Shown: in pieces, positions 1 to 7,036 of the stretch
Position numbering within the stretch: the stretch's first letter is position 1
How the letters are laid out: every line of letters begins with the position of its first letter
NCBI GenBank assembly: GCA_016874315.1
Contig: VGTX01000047.1
Span: forward strand, 1-7,522
DNA length: 7,522 nt
Origin: Gammaproteobacteria bacterium
GTDB lineage: Bacteria; Pseudomonadota; Gammaproteobacteria; Berkiellales; Berkiellaceae
Direction of reading: 5' to 3'
The notes under the pieces: generated by a model
Told to the model about the DNA's origin: nothing
Seen by the model: the letters and a program-made list of their open reading frames with translations, nothing else
The model's database searches: none
Position numbers and translations under genes: made by a program

Positions 1-147
1 ATGTTATGGTCTGGAGCTAAAGACGGCCTTTTCTCACTAGAAAAGGCCGTCTTGGAAAGTCTTTACGCTCAAAAACGTGCAGGGGCTGAGAAAATTATTA
101 CTTATTTCGCAGCCCTAGCAGCAGAGCTTCTATCAACTATTCCTTAG
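1..147 (+). CDS. hemB: Porphobilinogen synthase (delta-aminolevulinic acid dehydratase), C-terminal end only
   Basis: The reading frame is open from base 1 and ends at TAG 145-147, giving the last 48 residues of a protein whose start lies outside the window. The ATG at base 1 is an internal methionine. The tail matches the HemB C-terminus: a Met-Leu-Trp-Ser-Gly-Ala segment, a Leu-Glu-Ser-Leu helix, then KRAGAEKIITYFA, which corresponds to E. coli KRAGADGILTYFA. HemB condenses two 5-aminolevulinate molecules into porphobilinogen in cytoplasmic heme synthesis. The catalytic lysines and metal site lie upstream and cannot be checked. The end overlaps the convergent rpmE stop by 11 bp, and a perfect 15-bp inverted repeat lies within the coding sequence at 20-53. 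Family assignment rests on the C-terminal match alone but is quite characteristic. Confidence 0.88.
   Translation: MLWSGAKDGLFSLEKAVLESLYAQKRAGAEKIITYFAALAAELLSTIP
20..53. repeat. Perfect 15-bp inverted repeat inside hemB
   Basis: The arms AAGACGGCCTTTTCT (20-34) and its exact reverse complement (39-53) flank a 4-base loop, CACT. The hairpin is coding sequence for hemB. It lies about 84 bp beyond the rpmE stop codon in the direction of rpmE transcription, so it could end or stabilise the leftward rpmE transcript. No real U-tract follows the stem on either strand (only the last stem bases plus one T on the minus strand), so a standard Rho-independent terminator is not supported. The structure is certain and the function is inferred. 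Confidence 0.6.
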
Positions 148-451
148 TTTCGTCTTTTTTAGACTTTTTAGCAGCTGTCGCTTTTTTAGCGACGGCAGGC
201 TGCTGCTCTACAGGAGCTGCTGCTGGCTTAACTGCTGCTTTCTGATATTTTTGATAGAATGTATCAATTCTACGATCTGGGTCAACAGTTTTTTGAGTAC
301 CACTGTAGTATGGGTGACATACACCACAAATCTCGATCTTTAGCGTGCGAGTAGGGCTTTTGCTATAAGTCGATTTTGTCTTAAAAGTGTTCCCACATGT
401 GCAAGATACTGTAATTTCTTCATAATTTTCGTAAGTTTTCTTTTGGGCCAT
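137..451 (-). CDS. rpmE: 50S ribosomal protein L31 with Ala/Lys-rich C-terminal extension
   Basis: This 104-residue protein has the L31 core in about residues 8-71: YEEITVSC, then CHPYYSGTQK, then a DRRIDTFYQKY segment comparable to E. coli GGRVDRFNKRF. The four zinc-ligand cysteines of the 'C+' form are present (C17, C19, C42, C45). L31 sits on the large subunit and contributes to a bridge with the small subunit head. The usual length is about 70 residues, so residues 72-104 are an extra low-complexity tail rich in Ala, Lys and Pro (AAVKPAAAPVEQQ..., KKATAAKKSKK). The ATG at 449-451 has a weak upstream AGGT (461-464). A strong promoter lies at 501-529. The 3' end overlaps hemB convergently by 11 bp. 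Confidence 0.95.
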   Translation of the reverse strand: MAQKKTYENYEEITVSCTCGNTFKTKSTYSKSPTRTLKIEICGVCHPYYSGTQKTVDPDRRIDTFYQKYQKAAVKPAAAPVEQQPAVAKKATAAKKSKKDETKE

Positions 452-500
452 GATATATCAACCTGGTTTTTTCTGGGAAATCAAATAGTTTTGTAGGAGT

Positions 501-529
501 ATTATACAGATTTGAATAAATCTTGCCAA
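501..529 (-). promoter_or_regulatory. Probable sigma-70 promoter of rpmE within the end of dam
   Basis: Read on the minus strand, TTGGCA (524-529) is followed after exactly 17 bp by TATAAT (501-506), a perfect -10 box and a 4-of-6 -35 box at ideal spacing. Transcription would begin near 494 and give a leader of about 40 nt before the rpmE ATG. The -10 box overlaps the dam stop codon (502-504). The likely effect is that rpmE is expressed strongly and independently of the weaker upstream methylase gene. Confidence 0.7.
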
Positions 530-1332
530 GATAATCGATGCATTGCGAGCACTTCTTCTGTATTTTCACGACAATCACTCCGCGCACTGATACGCCGAGG
601 GGCTGAAATGATATGTATATTAAAGCCCAAAGACTTATATAACTCTAGTATTCTAGGGGTTGCATGATTCATCAATACAGCGGGCACGGATTGCGACTGT
701 ACCCACCGAGCAAGCAAAACCTGCTGCTCAAACGAAAAAGATGACTCATAATATCCCTGCCAGCCATGATCGTAGGGCGGATCGCAAAATAAAAAATCTT
801 TTTTTTGAATCTCTAAAGTCTCAAACGATCCAACCTGAAAAGTCCAGTTTTTTAACAAAACACTATATTTATCCCAAGGCAGCTGAAGACTTTTACGATA
901 GCCAGATCCATAGGGCGTATTAAAAAACCCTGCCTTATTGAATCGACATAGTCCATTAAATCCTAATCTATTTAAAGCCCAAAAGAGTTGCGCACCTCGT
1001 AACGAGCTATCAGCCCCTATTGTAATCAGCTGATTAAATTCAGAGCGAATTGCAGTATAAAATTCTTTAGAGACCTCAAGATCTATAGGCTCAAACTCTT
1101 TTAATTGAAGGCTTTTATAAAAATTAATAAGATGTGGGTTAATATCGGATGCTAAAACCGGTATGTTTTTATGTGATGCGATTTCAAAAGATAGCGACAA
1201 GCCCCCGGCAAATGGCTCAACAATCCGCCGGCAAGGCACCTTAAGCAATGCATCTCGATATCGGCGAACAAACCAACGCTTTCCTCCAGCCCATTTTAAA
1301 GGAGGGGGAGGCCCTAATAAAGAAGTCTTCAC
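502..1332 (-). CDS. dam: DNA adenine methyltransferase, Dam/D12 class (probable GATC specificity)
   Basis: This 276-residue protein carries the D12-class N6-adenine methylase motifs in the alpha order. They are a KWAGGK motif X at 13-18, the AdoMet-binding EPFAGG at 39-44, and the catalytic DPPY at 184-187. The block NRLGFNGLCRFN (121-132) closely matches E. coli Dam NRYGYNGLCRYN, as does the later SxxNHxT-type strand (here LMNHATP), so methylation of adenine in GATC is the likely activity. GATC sites are frequent in this window, which is compatible but not proof. No restriction enzyme gene is adjacent, so a stand-alone Dam role (mismatch repair, replication or expression timing) is favoured over a restriction-modification partner. 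The start is GTG (1330-1332), supported by the AAAAGGA at 1340-1346. It is divergent from fdxA. Confidence 0.92.
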   Translation of the reverse strand: MKTSLLGPPPPLKWAGGKRWFVRRYRDALLKVPCRRIVEPFAGGLSLSFEIASHKNIPVLASDINPHLINFYKSLQLKEFEPIDLEVSKEFYTAIRSEFNQLITIGADSSLRGAQLFWALNRLGFNGLCRFNKAGFFNTPYGSGYRKSLQLPWDKYSVLLKNWTFQVGSFETLEIQKKDFLFCDPPYDHGWQGYYESSFSFEQQVLLARWVQSQSVPAVLMNHATPRILELYKSLGFNIHIISAPRRISARSDCRENTEEVLAMHRLSWQDLFKSV

Positions 1333-1339
1333 AGTAAAA

Positions 1340-1346
1340 TCCTTTT
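1340..1346 (-). promoter_or_regulatory. Ribosome binding site fixing the dam GTG start
   Basis: The minus strand reads AAAAGGA, then 7 bases, then GTG. This spacing supports the GTG at 1330-1332 as the start. The next in-frame methionine lies far beyond the KWAGGK motif and would delete it. Confidence 0.65.
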
Positions 1347-1404
1347 CTCAATCAAACGGTCATGATAGAATGAGCAACAGTGTTAAAATTCATTGGAAAA
1401 TGAG

Positions 1405-1734
1405 ATGGCATTCGTCGTCACCGACATTTGCGTTAATTGTAAATTTACAGATTGTGTGGAAGTTTGTCCAGTCGATTGTTTTTATGAAGGGCCTAATATG
1501 CTCGTAATCGATCCGGATGAATGTATCGATTGTGGACTCTGTGAGCCTGCATGCCCTATTAATGCGATCGTCTCCGAGGATGAGCTTCGAGAAGATCAGC
1601 AGTTTTTGCTGGATTTAAATCTGAAATATGCAAGAAAATGGCCAAATTGTTCGCAAAAGAAATCATCGCCATTTGACACAGATCACTGGAAAAACCAAGA
1701 TAATAAAGTTAATCTTATTGAAGATTATGATTGA
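1405..1734 (+). CDS. fdxA: Seven-iron ferredoxin ([3Fe-4S][4Fe-4S]), FdxA type
   Basis: This 109-residue acidic protein is clearly related to Azotobacter FdI from its first residues (MAFVVTD) through CVEVCPVDCFYEGP and DECIDCGLCEPACP. By alignment with FdI, C9, C17 and C50 bind the [3Fe-4S] cluster and C21, C40, C43 and C46 bind the [4Fe-4S] cluster. C12 and C25 correspond to non-ligand cysteines. It is a low-potential cytoplasmic electron carrier whose partner cannot be named from context. The C-terminal half (residues 58-109) is less conserved but keeps the family's NLKYARKWPN-like helix. I start it at the ATG 1405-1407, which gives the conserved MAFVVTD end and has GGAA at 1395-1398 as a modest ribosome site. 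An in-frame TTG at 1393 would add four residues. It is divergent from dam, and a tRNA gene begins 40 bp after its stop. Confidence 0.95.
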   Translation: MAFVVTDICVNCKFTDCVEVCPVDCFYEGPNMLVIDPDECIDCGLCEPACPINAIVSEDELREDQQFLLDLNLKYARKWPNCSQKKSSPFDTDHWKNQDNKVNLIEDYD

Positions 1735-1774
1735 AAAATACTGATTATCTTGTTAATTTATTTAAATATATTAT

Positions 1775-2376
<602 letters not shown>

Positions 2377-2384
2377 TTTTACTC

Positions 2385-4154
2385 TTATTCGACAGTTACA
2401 GACTTGGCTAAATTTCTTGGCCTATCAGGATGCTGGTTTAATTCTAGTGTTATTTGCAACGCCAACATTTGAAAAACAATAGTAAAAAGGATTGCTGTTT
2501 CCACAATACCAGCACAAGGTATGACACAAGGCGCAAAATTTCCGGATTCGAGCAGCGTACGTGATGATTCCTGACCGATGATCCAAACCTTAGCTTTACG
2601 AGCCTTCACCTCTTGAACAGCAATAAGTTGCTTCCAATCCGTATGATCTGCCTGAGCGCATACAATAACCAAGGTTTTTTCATCTACTAATGCTAGAGTT
2701 CCGTGCTTTAGCTCTCCAGCAGGAAACGCGTGCACGTGCTTATAAGTAAGCTCTCTCATTTTCAAAGCACCTTCCGCTGCAATAGGTATGAGAAATCCTC
2801 TTGCAATAATTAAGATTGAGTTGAAAGACGCAAAGCTTTTAACATCTTTTTGCCAAGCACGATCTTGTATGACTGCTGCTATAGCCTGTGAAAATTTTCT
2901 AACATGTAATGTTGCCGTATCATGGTGCTTGAATAGATGCCCCATCCAAACAATCTGCGCCGTAAAGACTTTTGTAGAAGCCACACTATATTCTGGCCCT
3001 GCATTGATTGCTATAGTTTTATCGACATGCTGTTCGATCAATGCCCCTGACCTGTTACAAAAAGCAATAACCCGAGCATAGTGACTGCCATGAGATCGAA
3101 GTGCAGAAAGAACATCAGCAGTTTCTCCAGACTGAGAAAGTGCGATCAAAAGCGTCTTTCGTGTAATTAACGGTGGCTGATCAAGAAATTCACTTGCAAT
3201 ATAGGCGTGTACTGGTATATCAGAACCACTACTAGATCGCAAAAGTGTTGCAAACCATCCTGCATAATACGAAGATCCGCACCCTATAAGGTGAATTTCT
3301 TCATATTCATAAATATCAAAATCAAAATCATTTTGATACATCAACACAGGTAATAACTCAATTTGTTGATATATTTCTGCCTCTAAATAAGAGGCATATA
3401 TTGTATTTTTAGAGGATATGGCCTTCTCAACAGCATATTGCTTCTGTTGTGCGCAATACGTCTGTAACTGCTCCACTGAGGCAATAGATCCATCGTAACT
3501 AATAATATCATAATCTGAAATAAAGATGGCTTTTGTGCAGCCTGCAGGCAAAGCAGCTAAATCAGAAACGATAAAAACGGATTGATCTTGATCGAAACTA
3601 ACAGCTAAAGGCAATCCTAGTTTTGCGGCGATTAATTGAGAATTTGTCAGATCACTTAATACAATAGCAAACGAACCTTTAAGTAAATCAATTACAACAG
3701 CTATAGCTTTCTTAAAATCCCATTCAGGATAACACTCCATCATTTCAGCGATTTTCGCTAAAATGCACTCCGAGTCAGTATCAGATTTTAGATTATTGCG
3801 AAAACGATCTGGCAAACTTGAACGTATTTCTTCATAGTTCTCGACAACACCATTATGGACAATCATGCAATCATGCCCACGAATGTTCCAATAATGCGGA
3901 TGGGCATTACGCTCTGCCACAATACCGTGTGTTGCCCATCGTGTATGTCCCAAACCAATTAATACAGGCCGTAATTCAGGCCATGTTTCATTTGAGGGGG
4001 CTCCTAATTTTTTAAACAATTCAACATAATTCGTTTGTGTTTTATATCCTATACCAAAAGAATCATATCCCCGATACTCTAAAGCACATAATCCATCCCA
4101 CAATGCTTTTTTAATATCAGTTCCCAGACTCAATCCTGCAATCACTCCACACAT
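2385..4154 (-). CDS. glmS: Glutamine--fructose-6-phosphate aminotransferase (isomerizing)
   Basis: GlmS makes glucosamine-6-phosphate from fructose-6-phosphate and glutamine, the entry step to UDP-GlcNAc. The protein has 589 residues (E. coli 609). The glutaminase domain has the nucleophile C2 after the initiator Met, EYRGYDS (26-32), HTRWATHG (70-77), HNG (100-102) and SDTDSE (124-129). The two SIS sugar-isomerase domains show CGSSYYAG (292-299), SQSGETAD (340-347), EGALKMRE (461-468), AGELKHG with catalytic H484, and the diagnostic C-terminus NLAKSVTVE with K584. The linker motif that in E. coli reads MQKEIYEQP is altered to LEAEIYQQI (257-265), a notable divergence. The ATG (4152-4154) has AGGAGT at 4164-4169, inside the end of glmU, and the genes are 4 bp apart, so translation is probably coupled. 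No leader long enough for a glmS ribozyme is present. Confidence 0.97.
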   Translation of the reverse strand: MCGVIAGLSLGTDIKKALWDGLCALEYRGYDSFGIGYKTQTNYVELFKKLGAPSNETWPELRPVLIGLGHTRWATHGIVAERNAHPHYWNIRGHDCMIVHNGVVENYEEIRSSLPDRFRNNLKSDTDSECILAKIAEMMECYPEWDFKKAIAVVIDLLKGSFAIVLSDLTNSQLIAAKLGLPLAVSFDQDQSVFIVSDLAALPAGCTKAIFISDYDIISYDGSIASVEQLQTYCAQQKQYAVEKAISSKNTIYASYLEAEIYQQIELLPVLMYQNDFDFDIYEYEEIHLIGCGSSYYAGWFATLLRSSSGSDIPVHAYIASEFLDQPPLITRKTLLIALSQSGETADVLSALRSHGSHYARVIAFCNRSGALIEQHVDKTIAINAGPEYSVASTKVFTAQIVWMGHLFKHHDTATLHVRKFSQAIAAVIQDRAWQKDVKSFASFNSILIIARGFLIPIAAEGALKMRELTYKHVHAFPAGELKHGTLALVDEKTLVIVCAQADHTDWKQLIAVQEVKARKAKVWIIGQESSRTLLESGNFAPCVIPCAGIVETAILFTIVFQMLALQITLELNQHPDRPRNLAKSVTVE

Positions 4155-4158
4155 AGTA

Positions 4159-5454
4159 TCAAGACTCCTGTTTACGTAATGCGCGCTGCTTTAAATCGGC
4201 TCGTCGTGTTACCAAAGTATATGATGTAATAGATTGGGTCAATGTTGTACCGGCACCAACATATGCATAAGAATGCAATGTCAGTGGAGCAATAAGCTGT
4301 GAACTCGATCCTACAAAAACATGATCTTCGATTAACGTGCTATATTTTTTCTTGCCGTTGTAATTACATGTCACAACAAAAGCACCAATATTACAATCCG
4401 ATCCACATGTTGTATCGGCCATATATGCAAAATGCTTAATTTTAGTGTGTTTACCAATTGAACTGCGCTTAACATCTGTAAACGATCCAATAACAGATGC
4501 TTCACCAATTGCCACTGATGAGCTCAACTTTGCATAAGGACCAATACAACTCATACTAGCCAAAGTACTATCATGAACAGAGCTAAATGGATAGATCTGT
4601 GCACTATGAGCAATAGTTACGTCACCATCCAGCCAACATGGGCCATATAGAGTGGCTCCGGGCTCGCAATTAACCTTACCAGTAATTAAAATATGCTGGC
4701 AATTTTGCAAAATCGCTCCCTGACGCACAATATTTTCTCGTTCAATTTGATAATACGCTTGTTCAACTTGTTCAAAATCAGCCCAAGTATTCACACCCAA
4801 AACTCTTCGAGAGTCGCGCTCGAGAATAACCTCAGTATTAAAAGAATATACCGATTTTGGCTTCCATATGGATGTCAAAAACCACTCTGAACGCTCAGCA
4901 GATATATTAAGCTCAATTTGTCGTAAAGCATCAACATCACATGCATATAGGCCCGCATTAACTTCACGAATATAGCTTTCTTCCCCAAGTAACTCACAAT
5001 CTTCTTTGACTCCTATGAAATTTCGAAACTCATCTCGCAAAATTCTTCCATACCCTTGTGGATTAGAGAGCTGCGTACTGACCAGCCCAAACGGTCTTGT
5101 TGTTGATCGGAGGGTTTCAATTAAATTCGAAGATACGAGTGGCATATCACCATTACAAATAACAACTCGTTTAGCGCTCACATAGGGCAAGCCCTGCTTT
5201 ACAGCATCCCATGTCCCATTTGGCTCGTTTTGTGGTATACAATTAACATTATATTTTTTCGCAATTAATTCAAAATCACTAAAACGCTCAGGTGATATAA
5301 TCAAAAGACATTCTTTCCATGAATACGCTGACAAGGTGCGTAATACGCGCTCAATGAGCGCAACACCCACCAAAGGATAAAACAACTTACCTTTTGGATG
5401 GGGAAATCGCGTCGATCGCCCAGCCGCCAGAATAATACAGCTTATATCACTCAT
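4159..5454 (-). CDS. glmU: Bifunctional GlmU: GlcN-1-P acetyltransferase / GlcNAc-1-P uridylyltransferase
   Basis: GlmU acetylates glucosamine-1-phosphate and then couples GlcNAc-1-phosphate to UTP to give UDP-GlcNAc. The uridylyltransferase half (about 1-225) has LAAGRSTRF (9-17) with K23, QNEPNGT (75-81), GD103, GYGRI (134-138), E151, N166 and GVN222. These match E. coli GxGTR, K25, G81-T82, D105, G140, E154, N169 and N227, although the surrounding sequence is divergent. The acetyltransferase half is a left-handed beta helix with the catalytic-base H341 (KHFAYM), CNYNG (363-367), VGSSSQL and VGAGTTLT. At 431 residues it is about 25 shorter than E. coli GlmU. By eye, about one helix coil is missing near 279-296, where GDVTIAHSAQIYPFSSV replaces a longer stretch. 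An AAAGGAG (5460-5466) lies 5 bases before the ATG. It follows the dsbA-like gene by 24 bp. Confidence 0.94.
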   Translation of the reverse strand: MSDISCIILAAGRSTRFPHPKGKLFYPLVGVALIERVLRTLSAYSWKECLLIISPERFSDFELIAKKYNVNCIPQNEPNGTWDAVKQGLPYVSAKRVVICNGDMPLVSSNLIETLRSTTRPFGLVSTQLSNPQGYGRILRDEFRNFIGVKEDCELLGEESYIREVNAGLYACDVDALRQIELNISAERSEWFLTSIWKPKSVYSFNTEVILERDSRRVLGVNTWADFEQVEQAYYQIERENIVRQGAILQNCQHILITGKVNCEPGATLYGPCWLDGDVTIAHSAQIYPFSSVHDSTLASMSCIGPYAKLSSSVAIGEASVIGSFTDVKRSSIGKHTKIKHFAYMADTTCGSDCNIGAFVVTCNYNGKKKYSTLIEDHVFVGSSSQLIAPLTLHSYAYVGAGTTLTQSITSYTLVTRRADLKQRALRKQES

Positions 5455-5478
5455 TGTAACTCCTTTACAAATTGAATA

Positions 5479-6123
5479 TTATTGCCCTTGCAACGACTTT
5501 GCATGCTGTGTTTTTTGGAACTCAATTACCGCTTCGATACACGCAGGCACATCTTCCAACGCCAAATCTTTATTAGGATAAATAGAAAACAAACCTTTTG
5601 GACCACTAATGTAAATCATCGGTAAAGCTATGAGTCTATAATTTTTAGCCATTGCAAGATCATCATATATTTGCTTTCTTAAAAAAGAATTATCAACAGA
5701 ATTCCAAAGCTCTTCAAAATGATCGTGTCCAATATTTTTCATATGCTTTAGTAACTCATGATCGGTAATTCTTTTTTTTCCACCGAGTTCGTATAAAGCT
5801 AGAACAAACTGCTCTCCTTGTTCATTCTGCTTTAAGGCATAATATGCTTTAATTAATTGCGTACCAATGTGTGAGGTAGCTAGTGGATGTCGATAAACTG
5901 GATACTGAACACTCTCATAAAAATATTTGCTCAAAGCAGGGGCTAATTTTTGACACCCTGCGCATTCAAAACTATAAAAATAATGAATTTCTATTTTGGG
6001 CGTTGCTGCTATATGCTGCACAGGAAAATAATGCTTAAAACATTGAAATTTCTGATCTGCTGCGCTCACCACTCCGATAAGGAACATAGCCCATACAATT
6101 GCCTTAAAAACGCTCTTTATCAT
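5479..6123 (-). CDS. dsbA: DsbA-like periplasmic thiol:disulfide oxidoreductase with CAGC active site
   Basis: The product has 214 residues. Residues 1-21 form a signal peptide (IKSVFK, a hydrophobic run, then VVSAA), so the mature protein is periplasmic. The thioredoxin-fold active site is FYSFECAGC (49-57), with cysteines C54 and C57. The helical insert runs about 85-160, and the cis-proline is P168 in IALPMIYI. Length, layout and position match DsbA, which oxidises cysteine pairs in exported proteins. Two features differ from classical DsbA: the CXXC dipeptide is Ala-Gly, not Pro-His, and the residue before the cis-Pro is Leu, not Val. Two further cysteines (C28, C195) may form a structural disulfide. 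The start codon overlaps the cytochrome c4 stop (ATGA, 6120-6123), and AGGAGT (6135-6140) lies within the upstream gene, so translation is probably coupled. The symbol follows family and synteny; oxidase versus isomerase activity is not settled. Confidence 0.83.
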   Translation of the reverse strand: MIKSVFKAIVWAMFLIGVVSAADQKFQCFKHYFPVQHIAATPKIEIHYFYSFECAGCQKLAPALSKYFYESVQYPVYRHPLATSHIGTQLIKAYYALKQNEQGEQFVLALYELGGKKRITDHELLKHMKNIGHDHFEELWNSVDNSFLRKQIYDDLAMAKNYRLIALPMIYISGPKGLFSIYPNKDLALEDVPACIEAVIEFQKTQHAKSLQGQ

Positions 6124-6788
6124 AGCGTGTCGCGACTCCTTAATCCTTGTAAATAATAAGCAACTGCCTCGATTTCTGCATCAGTTAAAGAATTTGCGAT
6201 CTTACTCATCATCACATGATGTCGCGATCCCTCTCGGTAATGCTGTAATTGAGCAATCAGATATTCTGCATGCTGTCCAGCAAGTCTTGGATAACCTGCC
6301 CGATCGTTTCCACTTCCTGTTGGACTATGACAACTCGAACATGCAGGTATATTTTTCTGTAATACTCCCCCGAGATAAATGCGCTCTCCCTGTATCAAAT
6401 CCAGTCGATTTGGCGCTGACTGCTCGATCTGTTTTAAACGAGCATAATATTCCGATATTTTAGATATTTCATCAGCTGATAACGCAGCTGCAATAGGTTG
6501 CATAATATCAGAAGACCTATTTCCATTTGAACCCTTTGCGAGCTCTATTAATTGCGCAGAAAGATATGTAGCATGTTGATGAGCTAAAATCGGAATAGAA
6601 GGCATATCTATAGCAGCCCCCTGCTCTCCATGACAACTTGCACATACCGCCATAATGGGAGCCAATCCATCATCAAGATGTATGGTCGGCAAAACAGCTT
6701 CCACGTTCGCTTGATCGACTGCACAAACATAACCTACACTCATGAGCGAAATATATATAATAACTAAAAGCTTGGGTATGATTTTCAT
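6120..6788 (-). CDS. Diheme cytochrome c4
   Basis: The product has 222 residues. An N-terminal signal peptide (KIIPKLLVIIYISLMSVGYVCA, about 1-23, no lipobox called) is followed by two cytochrome c domains. Heme motifs are CASCH (49-53) and CSSCH (150-154). Likely axial methionines are M96 in IMQPIAAALS and M193 or M194 in HVMMSKIANSLT, and PRLAGQHAEYL (167-177) is typical of the c4 second domain. Cytochrome c4 is a periplasmic or membrane-associated carrier that passes electrons between the bc1 complex and terminal oxidases, often cbb3. I choose the ATG at 6786-6788. The AAAAGGG at 6800-6806 is 11 bases upstream, a little long but usable, whereas for the in-frame GTG at 6798-6800 it would touch the codon. 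It is first in a five-gene leftward cluster and overlaps dsbA by 4 bp. Its position divergent to engB matches the order I recall from Pseudomonas. Confidence 0.93.
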   Translation of the reverse strand: MKIIPKLLVIIYISLMSVGYVCAVDQANVEAVLPTIHLDDGLAPIMAVCASCHGEQGAAIDMPSIPILAHQHATYLSAQLIELAKGSNGNRSSDIMQPIAAALSADEISKISEYYARLKQIEQSAPNRLDLIQGERIYLGGVLQKNIPACSSCHSPTGSGNDRAGYPRLAGQHAEYLIAQLQHYREGSRHHVMMSKIANSLTDAEIEAVAYYLQGLRSRDTL

Positions 6789-6799
6789 CCTATAGAACA

Positions 6800-6806
6800 C
6801 CCTTTT
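6800..6806 (-). promoter_or_regulatory. Ribosome binding site deciding the cytochrome c4 start
   Basis: The minus strand reads AAAAGGG directly abutting the possible GTG codon (they share a base) and lies 11 bases before the ATG at 6786-6788. Only the ATG leaves room for ribosome binding, so the shorter protein is preferred. Confidence 0.5.
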
Positions 6807-6833
6807 GTGAATATAATAGATATTGCTTAGAGG

Positions 6834-6854
6834 ATAGCATGTATCAAATGCTAT
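6834..6854. repeat. 7-bp inverted repeat upstream of cytochrome c4
   Basis: ATAGCAT (6834-6840) and ATGCTAT (6848-6854) are exact inverse copies separated by 7 bases. The element lies downstream of the minus-strand TATAAT, so it would be in the 5' leader of the c4 operon mRNA, or could serve as a binding site for a dimeric regulator. No family-specific operator is recognised. Confidence 0.4.
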
Positions 6855-7036
6855 GCTTGATTATAAAAAAACTATCACTTCAAAAATATGCTCTCAACTT
6901 GTTAATAAATATAAAATATTATACTAAATAGCCTTACAGATGCTTGATTCAGTACTCAATCATAAAATATATCATATTGATAAAAAAAGATATTTATGTT
7001 CTAATGCTTCAATATTTAAAAATAAGCTTATATTTA

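Larger units (their letters stand above)
6789..7036. promoter_or_regulatory. AT-rich divergent intergenic region between cytochrome c4 and engB
   Basis: This is the longest non-coding stretch in the window (248 bp) and must hold both outward promoters. On the minus strand a perfect TATAAT (6860-6865) lies about 55 bp before the c4 ribosome site but lacks a good -35 box at normal spacing. On the plus strand TTGTTA (6899-6904) followed by TATACT (6920-6925) could drive engB, but the 15-bp spacing is short. A 7-bp inverted repeat lies at 6834-6854. No RNA gene, riboswitch or terminator is recognised. The precise promoter calls are weak. Confidence 0.4.

Noticed and set aside
20..53. Standard Rho-independent terminator
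   Set aside because: The stem is strong but no run of T residues follows it on either strand. It is kept only as an inverted repeat.
660..923. Plus-strand open frame within dam
   Set aside because: It is antisense to the conserved catalytic part of the methylase and shows no domain or ribosome site.
502..1332. Restriction-modification system
   Set aside because: No endonuclease or specificity gene lies beside the methylase, and the protein resembles stand-alone Dam.
1163..1507. Plus-strand open frame spanning the dam start and the fdxA start
   Set aside because: It is antisense to the dam N-terminus and out of frame with fdxA, with no recognisable motif.
1759..1768. Palindrome TATTTAAATA before the tRNA
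   Set aside because: A short A/T-only palindrome in AT-rich spacer DNA is expected by chance.
2788..3081. Plus-strand open frame opposite glmS
   Set aside because: It lies antisense to the conserved isomerase domain of GlmS and resembles no protein I know.
4155..4158. glmS ribozyme or riboswitch upstream of glmS
   Set aside because: Only 4 bp separate glmU and glmS, and the upstream sequence is conserved glmU coding DNA.
6786..6800. GTG start at 6800 for cytochrome c4
   Set aside because: The only good ribosome site abuts that GTG, whereas the ATG at 6788 has usable spacing and gives a normal signal peptide.
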